64,000 nucleotides of DNA from Ephemerocybe angulata (taxonomy: Eukaryota; Basidiomycota; Agaricomycetes; Agaricales; Psathyrellaceae): NCBI GenBank assembly GCA_013368325.1, contig JAACJK010000112.1:682001-746000 (forward strand), in the 5' to 3' direction. The notes under the pieces are model-generated. The model made no database searches. It worked only from the letters and a program-made list of their open reading frames with translations, and was not told the DNA's origin. The translations under genes and the position numbers were made by a program. This document shows, one piece after another, positions 7,510 through 19,229 of this stretch (positions within the stretch are counted from its first letter, which is position 1; the number at the start of each line of letters is the position of its first letter).

Positions 7510-10065
7510 TCACGTATCAACGATCGCATCTTTCGTCAACCACAAGTGTCCGCCCACTCCGGCGCGCATTCTGGCGACTGTGACGCGAAACTCCTCGTCC
7601 TGCTGCAGGCCATGCAGTTCCATAATGCGAAGCACTTTCTCTGAAACATCTATCCCTTCTTGGAACCATATACCCTCGAGAAGCATGCATAGTAACCTGA
7701 CAGAAGGTGCCACCGCCCCTCTCAGGTCGGGAACATGCCAGTTGATGCCGACACGCTTTGAGAAACCTTGGGGGTGCAGCTCCTCAAAGAGGTTCAACGG
7801 GGTCGCCTCCGACTCACAGATTCGAGCAACGATTTCAATCCCGAGGCCGGCCTGATTGTTCTTGAAGCAAGCGGTAATCAGCCTGACCATCATGGGTATG
7901 CGGAGTTCCAACTCTAGAACGAGCATACCGTCCAAGAGCTGTAGGGCACCATCGAAATTGGCCTGCGAGGAGGCACAGTAGTTTATGAGGTTCCCAAACA
8001 AGACGGTGTCTGGCAAGAGGGGCTCAGGGAGTTGCTGAGGGAACAGTTCGACAGGGTTGGGTGGCGCGTCTGGATTCGGATTCCTCCACACGACCGCGTT
8101 AAAGAGTTCGGACATTTGAGGGACAAAGTACGATGCCAAGAGGTGAGCAACAGTTTCCTCAGAGCCAAGCATGAGGTGCGCCAGGATCAGGGTGTTCAGG
8201 ATGTAGACCTTTCTGGACGACGACAGCGAGGGGAAGGAAGGTAGGGCGATCGCTGCAGTTGCATCATGTATGGCGGTGTGGGGGGAATATTCGGCTAGAA
8301 GCACCTTCACTTTCCCGCTGGTTTCGTATCCGTATGTCTTCATCAAATCGAAGAGATTCTGGGCCCGGATATGGTCGCTTTTCCGGAGTGCAAATTGGAG
8401 GAGTTGGTCTAGCAAACGTTCGGTGTGGTACACGCGAGACATGCAAACTTCGTCGATAAGCTGGTGGAGACGCCCGGTTCTTAGTTCCATCATGGCTTTG
8501 ACATGCCAAAATAACAGGGTTTCGCTGCGCCCAATGCGCTCCATGCCTAGAAGGGTGAGACTTTGAATAAAGGTCCATTCCCATTCCTTCCCCGGCTTAT
8601 TGAGAGTATGATTGAGGTGCGCGAGCGTCGAGTCATCTGGTGGATACCCATGGTCACCCATGACTTCCAGCGTACGGAAGAACCGGGCGAGATCCGCTTT
8701 CTCGAGAGCGACCCTGAGCAGTATATGGAATGTGGTCCGGGGCGGCTTGATACCAGTCCGAGCGAATTCTTCGACCACCGCGTCTACCATGTCATACTCC
8801 CCCAGCTCCAGCGAGGCGCGAGCCTGCCAATTTAACAAAGAAGCCGTGGGCCCGACACGCGCCATTCCTGCACGAGTGACCTCTTGGATAAAGGCCCATG
8901 ACCCTCCCTCCGCGAGACAACGGAATGCCTCCTTTATCATGCTTTCGGTAGTGTCATCCGGGGCACATCCGTGCGCTCCCATCGCCTCGTATGCTCGTAG
9001 GAATCGGTCTACATCCTGGGTCCGAAGGGCTGTTTCGAGTATGACGTGGAACGATTTTCGAAAGGTGGGCATGATGTTGACTGCGCCGAGTTTGTCGAGA
9101 ACCGTGTCGAGTCGGTGGTATTGCTGAAGCGCAACGCAGGCCTCGGCGTACCAATGTAGGAGGTGCTCGGTGGGCCTAACGCTTATGGCTTCTTCAACCA
9201 CTCGTTGGACGAGAGCCCAGGTACTCGTTTCCAACGAGAAGCGATCGAACGCCCCATGTATAAGAACTCGCGTGCCCACATCTGACAGATGTTCGTACCG
9301 CCCCACAACGTCCAAAAGATAGCGTAGTCGAGCTGCATCGCGTTTCTTGAGGGCGGATGAGAGGTTTCGTCGGAAGATTATCCGAAGGAGCTGGGTATCT
9401 TTGGATAGGCTGAGTTGCTCCGGAAGGTCTTCATTATCGCGTGCCCGAGAGGCGCGAATATACCAGTCGAGAAGAGTTTTGCTGAGGCCGAGCTGTAGTA
9501 TGGCTTCTCCAGAAGCCTCCTGGATGATCCTCCATGCGTTCCTTCCTCTAAGAGACAGAAAGGCAAGTCCCAGCGTGACTGGATCCAGAGAAATACCCTG
9601 TAAGTATCCCTCTCGCAGCAGCCCCGGAACTACCGAAAAATCGTTGGAGGAGGCCTTCTTGAGGACGAGTTTCTGAAGCATCTCCTGGGTCCATTTGCCT
9701 GGGAGGGGAATTTTCGGGGGTTGTCTGGAGGATAGACCATTGGCATTGTACCCCACCCGCTCGAATGATAGAGATGGGGGAGTTTTGTCCTCGCGTGTGG
9801 CCGTCTTGGAGTGCCATGCATCGAAAGGACTGGAACTTGAGCCTGGTTTAAGGGACGGACGGTATGGAGCAGAGGTGGATTTCGTACAGCCGGCGCCGGG
9901 GACCGTATCGATCGCTTGGTTTGACCTGAATATCCGAGCAATTTGTAGTAGGTATTCGCCACTTCGAGGGCCATGAAGAGATGGTTTAAGCATTGCAAAC
10001 CCGGAAAGGGTCCAGCCCCCCTTGAATCTTAGAGGGTGTTCAGGGAGGCGACAGTGCCTGCGCAT
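7510..10065 (-). CDS. Pentatricopeptide-repeat (PPR) type protein, probably mitochondrial
   Basis: A single uninterrupted frame of 851 codons. PPR proteins bind organellar RNA and control its processing or translation. The N-terminus is rich in Arg and Ser with few acidic residues, consistent with a mitochondrial presequence. From about residue 130 onward, helical repeats of about 35 residues recur. Examples with the PPR helix pattern are FHVILETALRTQDVDRFLRAYEAMGAHG and FHILLRVALEKADLARFFRTLEVMGDHG (each quoted as adjoining short blocks), and LLDQLLQFALRKSDHIRAQN. The Met used is the first in frame; a second in-frame Met lies at residue 25 (FAMLKPSLHG). A donor-like GTGACA overlaps the last codons, and a frame at 7297-7500 could be joined as an alternative C-terminal exon. 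The simple stop at 7510 is preferred. Confidence 0.78.
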   Translation of the reverse strand: MRRHCRLPEHPLRFKGGWTLSGFAMLKPSLHGPRSGEYLLQIARIFRSNQAIDTVPGAGCTKSTSAPYRPSLKPGSSSSPFDAWHSKTATREDKTPPSLSFERVGYNANGLSSRQPPKIPLPGKWTQEMLQKLVLKKASSNDFSVVPGLLREGYLQGISLDPVTLGLAFLSLRGRNAWRIIQEASGEAILQLGLSKTLLDWYIRASRARDNEDLPEQLSLSKDTQLLRIIFRRNLSSALKKRDAARLRYLLDVVGRYEHLSDVGTRVLIHGAFDRFSLETSTWALVQRVVEEAISVRPTEHLLHWYAEACVALQQYHRLDTVLDKLGAVNIMPTFRKSFHVILETALRTQDVDRFLRAYEAMGAHGCAPDDTTESMIKEAFRCLAEGGSWAFIQEVTRAGMARVGPTASLLNWQARASLELGEYDMVDAVVEEFARTGIKPPRTTFHILLRVALEKADLARFFRTLEVMGDHGYPPDDSTLAHLNHTLNKPGKEWEWTFIQSLTLLGMERIGRSETLLFWHVKAMMELRTGRLHQLIDEVCMSRVYHTERLLDQLLQFALRKSDHIRAQNLFDLMKTYGYETSGKVKVLLAEYSPHTAIHDATAAIALPSFPSLSSSRKVYILNTLILAHLMLGSEETVAHLLASYFVPQMSELFNAVVWRNPNPDAPPNPVELFPQQLPEPLLPDTVLFGNLINYCASSQANFDGALQLLDGMLVLELELRIPMMVRLITACFKNNQAGLGIEIVARICESEATPLNLFEELHPQGFSKRVGINWHVPDLRGAVAPSVRLLCMLLEGIWFQEGIDVSEKVLRIMELHGLQQDEEFRVTVARMRAGVGGHLWLTKDAIVDT

Positions 10066-11638
10066 GTGTATACGGGACGTACATTTGTTATTGGTAAATT
10101 CCTGTATCCTAGATTCGAACGGCTTAGTCCAGACCCATAGGTGTACTGCCGGGCTTCAAAACGACGGGGAGATGGTTGTGGTCGGTGAGCAAAAGGCGTT
10201 TGACACCGTGATGGCCGGTCGATATTATTGTCCCGCCGAATAAGAGGCCGGAGTCAGCACTAGACTGAGTACAAGCTAGTACAAGCCACTCCTCTCTGAT
10301 TTACAACCGTGTATTCATTCGAGCAAGTACAGTATCTGACATAAAGCTCAATGCAGGTAGTAAGAGAGAACGATGGCCCAATCGAACCTAAAATCCTGGC
10401 CTTTCCGAGGCCTCGTCGTCAGCCTGATGTCCGCAAGCTTTGACTTGGACGTCCAGCTTCTTAAAAGCACATACTGTGGCTCAACGAGCAATCTTTTCAA
10501 ACTCCTAGTTGTACATATTACCCAATGATCTAGTTCCAGGCGGGGGCACTATTTAACTTGCTTACAAAATTATTAAGCGCTCAGTTACCTTCGTTCGCCA
10601 ATGATAAGCCGCTCTAAAGTAGCCCGTTTACCTGCATGCACTTCCGATGCCACGAGATGCGTCACAGGGCTTATAGCTTATCTTGGGACCTTTGCGATCA
10701 GCTCAGACACGTCCCAACTTGAACTTTGTTGAAATAAATGGACACTGAGGGATGGGCGCTTCAGAACGCGTGTTGGTGCGGGGCTTCTCGGTCCTGTAAT
10801 TGTATAATCCGCCTTACCGTGCAACGTTCGGGGCCTCAGGCACCCGGCTTTCTGAAACGTCGGGGACTGCAATGTAATCAGAAGCCTACTGCTGACGAGA
10901 GTTGAGGTGATTGTTGCCCTTGTAGCCACACTACAACTGTCAAGGACCGTGGTGACAGCCATTGAGATGAGAATGCAGGCCAATCGGAAGCTTGAATAGT
11001 CTTCCGGGGAATGAGGGTCCCGAAAGCACAGAAACAAGGATAACTTAACCCCAAGCTTAGCCAAGGTGTGCTGCGGGCGCTCCCGAGAGCGCCCAACAAG
11101 AAACGTCCCACGGACCGTGCCTTTTAAAAGCCTTTCTTGTTCTCGAGTAGCCAGGAGGAGGATATTACATGGTATACGGATATACCAATCGGTATGTACC
11201 AGGTGAGTAACGCGCCGAGAAACTCGTGTCCAAAGAACAGCACGATCATAGAAGTTGATGCTATAGTACGCAGGTTAACAATGTTCGATCGGAACGTTCG
11301 TGTCGCCGGCGTGCCCATCCAAGCGCCTCCGTGACATGTGAGCAAGCCGGCCGTCCTTCTCTGCCTCGCAACAAAGAGGAGAGTTGGCCAATATGGGGGA
11401 ATAAGAAATGGTGAAGCTAAGGTATACGAAGAAGGTATAAGTAGGGAAGAAGGGCGAAATGAATGACTAAAACCGTTTACAAATCAAGGGGAACGATGAC
11501 GGAGAGGTCTGGTGATCTATACGTGAGGGTGTGGCGCCATGAAGGCCGAAAGTAGAAAGGGAGTAAGATCACAAGGGATGGAAGAGTGGAAAGAACGCGG
11601 CGCTATCTTGACACGCGGTACCTCGTTCACGTACTCCT
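10066..11638. other. Intergenic, no secure gene
   Basis: Frames of 70-128 codons exist (for example 10678-11064 minus), but they show no family motif, signal peptide or intron structure. The 3' untranslated region of the membrane protein gene to the right lies at its end. Confidence 0.35.
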
Positions 11639-13376
11639 TTACCCTAGTGACCTATCGGCGTAGGGCGGTGGGAGCTCACGCACCGTGCCGCCATCCCTAT
11701 GTTGGATAACGATTTCGTCTCCGTTTGCTGCTTGCTGGCCAGATCCTGAAGCATGGGCATACTCCGAGTCTGGGGCAAGCACAACACTCTGGGCAGCTTC
11801 CGCCGCCTTTCCAGAGAGATTACGGTTCGGCTGGAAAGTGACGATGCTGCTTCCTCCGCGCGTCTCGTGCGGGCTGTCATACGACGTGTATGCAGTCGAG
11901 GAAGGCGCAGCGAAAGACCCGTGAATGGAAGGCGAGCCAGGGCCGCCGCCGTGTGTCGTATAGCTGAGGGGGCCCGTTGAATCTTGCATCGACAAGGCCG
12001 TCTTGCTCTGCCCCGAGTTCCCTGTGCCGTTGGCGTACATTCCTTGTGGCAGCTGCAGGGGCTCGTCTTTGTACGCATAAGGCTCGAGGTCCTGGGGATT
12101 AGGTTCTTTTTCGAGCTGCTTCTTCCTCCGGTACCACCAAACGCCGACCCCGATGGCGGCAAGGAGGAGGATCACGAGCGGTACCGTAACGCCCGCGACA
12201 ATGGCTGTGTGCTTCTTACCCTTTGCCTTCTTCCGATCTTCCGCTTCCTTCGCAAGCTGGGAGGCTACACCGTTAGAGCTGACGAGGCCGACGCAGTCGA
12301 CGCTCTCAGAGCCTAGAACGATGCCGTTAGGAGGGAGGCTCCGGATACAAGAGCGGATAGCGTACCATAGGTAGACACCAACGGGACCCCGGAAGCCCAA
12401 TTTCCGGTGCTGCGTTAAAATGCTATGAGCCCCAGGGGGATCTAGTGCAATGATAGAAATCGCTTACAAGTCGGCTACACCAACTGTGGATCCGTATCAG
12501 CGTCCGAGATCATAGACAAAGTTATACAGCAGGGGATTACTCACTGATCATCTGGCCGTTAGGCTCCGCACGGTTGATGTAGGTGAAGGCGTCGAACCCG
12601 CTCGGAATTGTAACGTTCGTGATAACGGGAGAGTTTACTGCAGCGATGGAGAGGTTGTAAGGCGGAATTCCTCCCTTGATCGTGATGCCCCATGGTTCGC
12701 AAGTTTCGAGCCGGTTTGTCGTGATATTGGAGGAGATCGTGAAGGTCGGAGAAGTGGGTTCCGGAACGACACAGGAGGTGGAGACTCCAGCTGGATATGG
12801 GGAGACGATTATCAGAAAAGAGAAGCCCATGCCTAGGTGTCCTTAGGCAGATCCGTTCAGAAGGGGGGACGTACCGATCACGTCGAACAAGCGCGGGGGA
12901 ACACCACCGAAGCTTCCCGTGGAGTCCACAACGGTTAGCAGCAGCTTGGTACCTGGGAGACAGCTTCCGTCAGCCAGTCGAACATGGGATAACATGTTGC
13001 AGTACGCACCAGGGGCATGCGAAACCTCCCAAACCAGAGCGGTGTCCGAGTTACCAATGTATTTTGTCACTGGCGTTCCCCCAACTGGGAAGGCCATCAT
13101 GTAGTACGGGGCGATACCATGGGTGTCGTTCTTCGTTACGTCCCACGACTTCACCTCAACGCCCAATTGAGTGCAGGTGGCCAACGAGAACCCAATACCC
13201 TGGAAAACGGAAGGTTAGGTGGGCGCGAGCTTCCTAGGACTATATAGGAGACGCACGTCGTTCTTCCACTTCCATTGGAACTGCCTGCTCGCTGGGCGCG
13301 CAGCAGCATCCTGGGCCCTAGCTGCAACAGCGAAGAGTGCGACGAAGAGAAACAGGGGTAACCCTAAGAGGGCCAT
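11639..13376 (-). CDS. Secreted single-pass membrane protein with PPxY tail, unknown family
   Basis: Seven exons: 13376-13257, 13199-13010, 12952-12875, 12790-12545, 12483-12468, 12409-12366 and 12312-11639. They sum to 1368 nt, giving 455 aa. A hydrophobic signal peptide begins at the Met (LLGLPLFLFVALFAVAARAQ). An extracellular part of about 230 residues follows (GIGFSLATCTQLGV, PYYMMAFPVGG, FTYINRAEPNGQMI, TGNWASGVPLVSTYG). Then comes one transmembrane helix (AIVAGVTVPLVILLLAAIGV) with a stop-transfer WWYRRKKQ. The cytoplasmic tail of about 170 residues is Ser/Gly-rich and ends in ELPPPYADRSLG. PPxY motifs are known ligands of WW domains such as Rsp5-type ubiquitin ligases. The architecture is common in agaricomycetes; the ligand is unknown. 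One exon is only 16 nt (12468-12483) but is needed for the frame. Confidence 0.85.
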
Positions 13377-14723
13377 GGTTGGGGAAGAACGCAAAAGCTA
13401 GAAAGCTATTATGAGCGCTCAGAGGCTCCGGGTCGGGGTGGAGGGAGGAGAGAGGAGGAGCGACGTTGACGGAGGTTGGAGGGAGAGGAAGTAAAGAGCG
13501 TCCGGTTCGGATGGAGTAAAAATCTGAGGAACATATGAACAAATAGAGATGGCACGATGTCACAGATGTCAGCTCGGGTTCACAGCAAGCACCGCCAAGG
13601 CAAGGACTCACGAGAGACTCTGAGAGGTTCCAGCCTCAGATTCAATGGTAAACTGAGCAAACGTTACTACTCACTGTGTTGCTGAGGAAAAAGACGGGTA
13701 AAAGGGAAGGAGTGAGCAGATCATCAAGTAAGGTGCTACCGGCTGGTTACTGATAACCGTTGCAGGTACTTGGGTGGCTTGATTCAAGTTGATTGACACA
13801 ACGTGCAAAGGTCCCAAGTGATATTTCCCCAGGGGCCAGCGCCAGCGAGTGACAGATACACAATGCGACGCTCACACCGAGAGGGCCATTTAGGGGGTTA
13901 CAAGGGGTTACATTACCGGTTTAGCAGCTCGGAGCCTGGAGGGTCCGGCAGAGCTGGGGGCTCTATAACATGTGCGTTGCTGCCGTTGGACGACTTGATA
14001 CTTTAAACAGCACGAGACTGCACATCGATTGGCCGATAGGACCATATCTTACACCCGACGCGGTCCCTGGGTTAACCTTCACCAGTCGCCCCATGTCGAC
14101 CGACGCCCTTCAGCGCCCTTTCCTTATCACAACTCGTTTCATGCCGTGACGGCAGGTCCGGGCAGGAGCCAGAAGCATCAATTCAATTGCTCAGCGAAGT
14201 GAGGCGCCATCTCACACACCCAGTTGCAGCCCTGCCGGCCTGCCGTAGCCGCTTATTCGACAATCGTTATGTATGAGCCAAGGGCGGTGATACTGAAACG
14301 GTGAGTGATATATCGCTCGGAGGTTGCGGCCCATGCGGGTGGTAGGATTTGGTGGGAGGAGAAAGAAATCAGAGGTGCCCAGTGAGGGTTACACGGCGAA
14401 GTGACATCGATGGGAATCGGCTTTGGCAAGCTCCGAGGATCCGACAAGGCTGACCCGGGGTGCAATGAGTTCGATCCTGATACAGGCCACTTGATTTATT
14501 CTGATAGTCTGGTACCAACTACATACAAGTTCCTGCACAGTGCAGGCCCTTACATAGTGCGCCCTTCTCTCTACCCCTCCTTCCTACTCAGCAGCTTCTC
14601 TCAATCGATGCATCGTCGCAAACTTTCAGATCAGCGACAGGATTGATGTCCAGTTGGTACATTGGCAAGGCGAGGACGTATCATGATATAGCAGAAAGGG
14701 GTACTGTCCAGTTTCCAGCGCAT
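13377..14723. other. Intergenic
   Basis: This is the promoter side of the membrane protein gene. No frame with protein character on either strand, and no TATA box identified with confidence. Confidence 0.4.
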
Positions 14724-15605
14724 CTACTTTAAGAGGAGAATCCAAACCCCCTTCTCCATCGGACTCTCCACAAGCCCACCCCACATTTGCTCCCGCTCAG
14801 TTGCCGCCAAGGCCCGTGCGCCATCAGGCTCTCCAGGCACAATGGCGACACCGCCACTTGTTGCTCGATCATGATCGGAATGACCTCCGCCTGTTCCGCC
14901 CAGCGCAGACATCCCGAATGCGATCAAAGGGCGGGGTCGGTCCGAGTTCCAGCCTATTTGCTCTTCATATTCCGGTGCGGGGGATCGCCAACCAACATCG
15001 CGGAGGTATGCGTGGTGCACAGCACTCAGAATATCGCCTATCAGCACGAATCCTTGTTCTCGGCTCGGGAAGACGACGATAGGCCTGTCTGTGAACGAGG
15101 CACGGACGGTGAGCGACCGATGCTCTGGCATTGAAGCGCAGCAGTTGAGCCAGCTGCCGGTTGTAACGCTCCAGCAGCGTGCGTTGTTGGGCGAATTCTG
15201 TACGTTCCAGGCTATGCTGGGGTATCGACTGCGGAGAAGGATGGGATTGAGGTAGGTCGGGAGAGTTGGTGATGGTAGGGGGACTGTTGCATGGGGCGTT
15301 CTCCAGTGGTTCAGAGGAGGTGGGGATCGCATGTTTACTTGATCTCTTTCACGATAGACGGTGGGAGAACCCGGTGCGCTGACATCACACGACGAGTGCG
15401 AATGGGATGAATATCCTATGCTTGATCCGTTGCTGTGGTCGTCGGGCCATGAGAAGAGCGAGCGCTCGTTCGTTGAAGTGTCGGGGGATAGCTTGTTCGA
15501 AGTTGTCATTTCGATGCCGCTCATCGCGGATCCCGTAACGCTAGACTGAGAGGCGCAGTAGTAGTGTCGCATATCTGTAGCTGTAGAACATGTTATGGCT
15601 TGCAT
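14724..15605 (-). CDS. DUF6699-like protein
   Basis: A single-exon frame of 293 codons. The first 100 residues are Ser/Pro-rich and likely disordered (SNGSSIGYSSHSHSSCD). Residues about 118-215 resemble the fungal DUF6699 domain as I remember it: LNPILLRSRYPSIAWNVQ, then RSLTVRASFTDRPIVV, then GFVLIGDILSAVHHAYLRD. The order is a 'hydrophobic strand, W-x-V, basic strand, G-D-hhh-AhhxhL' pattern. The last 80 residues are Gly-rich. The function of the family is unknown. No Pfam search could be run, so the domain name is a recollection from pattern. Confidence 0.65.
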   Translation of the reverse strand: MQAITCSTATDMRHYYCASQSSVTGSAMSGIEMTTSNKLSPDTSTNERSLFSWPDDHSNGSSIGYSSHSHSSCDVSAPGSPTVYRERDQVNMRSPPPLNHWRTPHATVPLPSPTLPTYLNPILLRSRYPSIAWNVQNSPNNARCWSVTTGSWLNCCASMPEHRSLTVRASFTDRPIVVFPSREQGFVLIGDILSAVHHAYLRDVGWRSPAPEYEEQIGWNSDRPRPLIAFGMSALGGTGGGHSDHDRATSGGVAIVPGEPDGARALAATEREQMWGGLVESPMEKGVWILLLK

Positions 15606-17468
15606 CGGGTGAGCGAGGATAGTTTGCTCACCAAGGTGTGTCTGGTGCTGCTATGGGATGTGTGGGAGGAAGAGAAAGGCTAGGGAGAGGGGTGGAAGGT
15701 GGTCTGATATACGCATCTGGTTATAGGTGGTCACTCGATTTGGGTGTGGATGGAATCCCCGAAGTTCAGGGTTTGATGTGGCTATACGATTCAAGATCAA
15801 AGAAGTTTAAAGAACGGCTAAGAGAGTTACTCGGCAACTCAAGTCTGTTATCTGGGTTCGTCCTTCCCGAAACATACGTCTTCTCTTCATTCCTCTGCGT
15901 CAGGAGCTAGGCTTACTGGCTACATCGGGGATACCTCTCTATTCCCAGAATCCTTGAAACTTCTCCGTGCTCTGATGCCCGTTGGTGTACCAGTATACAA
16001 CGAATCTGCGTGGTACGAGTATACCAACAGTTGCCGATTTAGTTCTCAGAACTCGGGGATATGGATGGAAATTAGGAAGACTCATGGCGAGCCTCGCGTG
16101 TGATTAGTGGGAGATCACATACACATATCCGATCCAATGGATTTGCAAGGGTCCTTTTGAACAGCAGATGTCGATGTTCTTGTACTGTCGTGCAACGTGC
16201 ATATGACTATATGAAGCTGACGTTACTTGAAATACTTACCTCCACGGTGTAATCTCTCAATTTAACACTATAAACGGATCATTGAGAGACTCAAAAGCAC
16301 TACTTATTGTGAGTCTCTACAGATGCCGCTCATAAGCGTCGGATTACGATGCGGGGCGTAGTAAAGTCCAGGAGTTTATACAGGGCGCCTTGTTCCATGT
16401 CCTCGTGCCGTCTCTTTTCTCACAAACGTGAGAGCTGCTCAATCTACGAGCGCGTTGGCTGCTCAATCGCTCGACGCGTGAATTTCTAGGCTCCTATGGG
16501 CAAGTATTCTTATCGGATTTGCTTTGATAACGCACCATCTGCGGCTGCGAAGCTAGGAATTAAGGAGTTAAAACCTCAGAAGATCGTTGAAGAAGTTCCT
16601 TTCGTCATATCAACCGGGAACAACAAGCCTAGAAGCAAAGAGGCTGATGACATTAAATACAAGGTGTGCAGATATAGGCATGTTTGGAATGGAGATATGT
16701 GATAGAAGTTCTGAGAAGGATTCCCTATGGTTAGCACTTATGCTGGTTAGATGCCTGCGATCTTTGAAGTATTGTCGCAGATTTCTTCGCCAAGTCAACA
16801 CAGCGCTTAAAGTCGCTACTCGAAAGTCCCCTCAGTTGCCCTTCAGGATGCGAACTAGGCACGATTATCATGTCGAACATGATATATTGCACGTCGGGTC
16901 ACAGAGGCTTACTAAACCTGCACACCAATACCTCGGGCCTCGCCACAACAAGTCAGCTGCGTGCCGCTAACCGGTATCGTGGGTTGGGCGCTTATCTCGA
17001 CTGCACGTTTTTGATCTGCTCCGCTCGCCTCGCAAACTCATTCTTCCCAACATCGCCTTGCGAGCTTCTTTGACGTTTAGTATATCAAAGAAGCCGCGGT
17101 ATTGTGAAGAAGGTGCCAGCCTCAGTAGTCTTCCTTGCGCCGCTGACCTTCGTTATCCACCTCATTCACCATCGAGAAGTCTCCTCAGAGGTGAAGCGTG
17201 CTATCACACGATCAACAGGGTGCCCTCTTGTCCTTCTGTATCGGAAGGTCATCCAATGCTCAAGAAAGGTTTCCAAAATAATGGAAACGTGCGGTTCTAA
17301 GATCCGAGAGCTACATATTCATCATGCAACCGCAATGTTGCTCTTCGCGTCACATCCCGTTCAGGTCTCGTTTACATATTATCGTAACCGAAACCAGAAA
17401 TTTGGTGTCTTAAAGGCTCGATTCCAATTGTTAGGGTATACAGTTACATGCGTAGCCAGGTAAGATGC
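15606..17468. other. Intergenic, no gene seen
   Basis: Short frames only. A small inverted repeat, GAGACTCA ... TGAGTCTC, sits at about 16286-16318, and the A/T content is somewhat higher than in flanking genes. No transposase or RNA gene recognised. Confidence 0.35.
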
Positions 17469-18145
17469 TTAGACTTGCTTCAAGATCTCTTCAGCAGCCG
17501 TGACGGTGACCGAAGGGGGAGCGTCCTCAACTGCGACGCTAACCACCTTGTCGCCATCTGTGATGATTGCAAAGCGCTGATGTTGTGACACAAATTATTA
17601 GCGTGCTATGGCCGGATAGAATGAGCATCAACGCACCTTGGAACGAGGTCCACCCAGGAGGCCAGCAGCATCAAATAGGAATCCAAGCTCGGCAATGAGC
17701 TCTCCCTGATCATCAGCAATAAAGCGGACTCCCGTTCCGTTCGGGGCAAGCTTCTCCTTCCATGCCCTATATCTATCGTTAGCGAAAAGGCCTAGAATAT
17801 CATTGGGATGCACTCACTTGGTAACAAACGCGTCGTTGACAGCAACAACGTAGATCTCGCTCACTCCCTTCGCCTTGAACTGGTCGTACAAGTCGACGTA
17901 TCCTGGGATGTGCGCATTACACGGGGTCGTAAACGCGCCTGGGACTCCGATCTATAGAAAACAATCAAAGGTTACCAGCTGCGGTCATAGGCTAGTGACA
18001 GATGTCTACGCACGATAATGTTCTTTCCCGTGAGGGTAAGCTGCGTGCTTGCGCCGGGGTCCAACTCCTTGACGGAGACGGTGGGGATCGTAGCGCCTGG
18101 CGCGATCTGGGCCTTGACTTTTGCGAGAGAAGCTTCTGGGGCCAT
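17469..18145 (-). CDS. Type 5 (PMP20/AhpE-like) peroxiredoxin
   Basis: A thiol peroxidase that reduces H2O2 and alkyl hydroperoxides. Four exons: 18145-18014, 17951-17818, 17766-17637 and 17576-17469. They sum to 504 nt, giving 167 aa, typical for the Prx5 subfamily. Visible are the catalytic loop GVPGAFTTPCNAHIPG with the peroxidatic Cys (about residue 60), VVAVNDAFVTKAWKEKL, and RFIADDQGELIAELGF followed by LGGPRSKRFAIITDGD. The Met before APEASLAKVKAQI is preferred because a TATA box lies 84 bp upstream. An in-frame Met 33 codons further upstream would place that TATA box inside the coding region. No obvious targeting signal remains with this start, so cytosolic, or peroxisomal without a clear SKL, is likely. 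Confidence 0.93.
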
Positions 18146-18228
18146 CGCAGCTTTAGATTCCTGAGGAGTTAGTTGAGGGGAGGGATGAGAGGTGGAGGAT
18201 GGAGACTTGGGCAACAGAAGGCGAGCTT

Positions 18229-18234
18229 TATATC
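18229..18234 (-). promoter_or_regulatory. TATA box of the peroxiredoxin gene
   Basis: TATAAA on the minus strand within AAGATATAAAGCTCGCC, 84 bp upstream of the chosen ATG, at a distance suitable for a leader of about 50 nt. Confidence 0.65.
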
Positions 18235-19229
18235 TTAGTGTCAAGATCGCTTATCATTATCTTTATCGCCGCGTGACCCCCATCGGGGACTCGCAGCTCA
18301 TTATGGCGCCCCTGGTGGTCATACCGCTTGAGAAGACATGCAGATAGTAGTAGCACGGGGCTGTCTGGGGCTGTGTATACGGTGCCTGAAAAGAAGCGTG
18401 TTACCTCCCCGATTTGGATGTTACATGCGCACAACTTGGGCTTCGAAGCCAACAGAAGCTCTGATTTGTGAGGATTCAAATGGGATAGCCAAAGAAAGCG
18501 TGATATGGTCACTAAGTTGCTCTTCGCTCTAGTAGGATTTCCGACCAACTGCAAAGTAGCCAACCTGCCACGGATAGTAACCAACATAGAGTGGAATTTG
18601 TGATAGAACATCTACGGGGAGTTTGTCCATACCAATGAACTACATACGACGGGTACTACTACTAATCGACGGAAGTGTACTCATAATTCTGCACTAGGCT
18701 ACATGTGTGGTAAGATCCACCTGGTTCTGCATATGAGAGCGGTATAATCTCCCTACACGTGAGCCCGTTCAGGACTACTAAGCATACCAAGGCTTTCAAA
18801 TCCCCCTCGTCGCTCTCCCGTAGGCAAACTCGTAGTCCCGAACACCTTTGTCAGTACTTATTCACCTGGATCACGCGTTCAAGAGAAGCGAATGACGTTG
18901 CACATGCCCGGAGTTACAGCTAATCTCTGTCTCGAGAAGTCGAATCTACCTTCCCGTTTCCACATGGGAGTCACTCTTGAAGCGCTTATAGAAAAGGACA
19001 GCCCCAAGCAGCGACTTTACTAGAGAAATGATGCATGCTAGGGGAGGCCCCAGCAGTCGATAGCACTAAGCAGGACGCCGGTGTTCTATGAAGAGTGCTA
19101 TACCCAAAACAGCTATGCATAATTAGGCGCCCATGGCGAATGATAGATACGTATCGCACCACTTCCAGACGCAGTGTACATCGAACGTTTAGAAACCGGC
19201 GACAAATTTCTAGGTTGCATGAAGAACCG
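18235..19229. other. Intergenic, no gene seen
   Basis: Frames shorter than 130 codons on both strands, with no domain, signal peptide or splice pattern. Confidence 0.4.
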
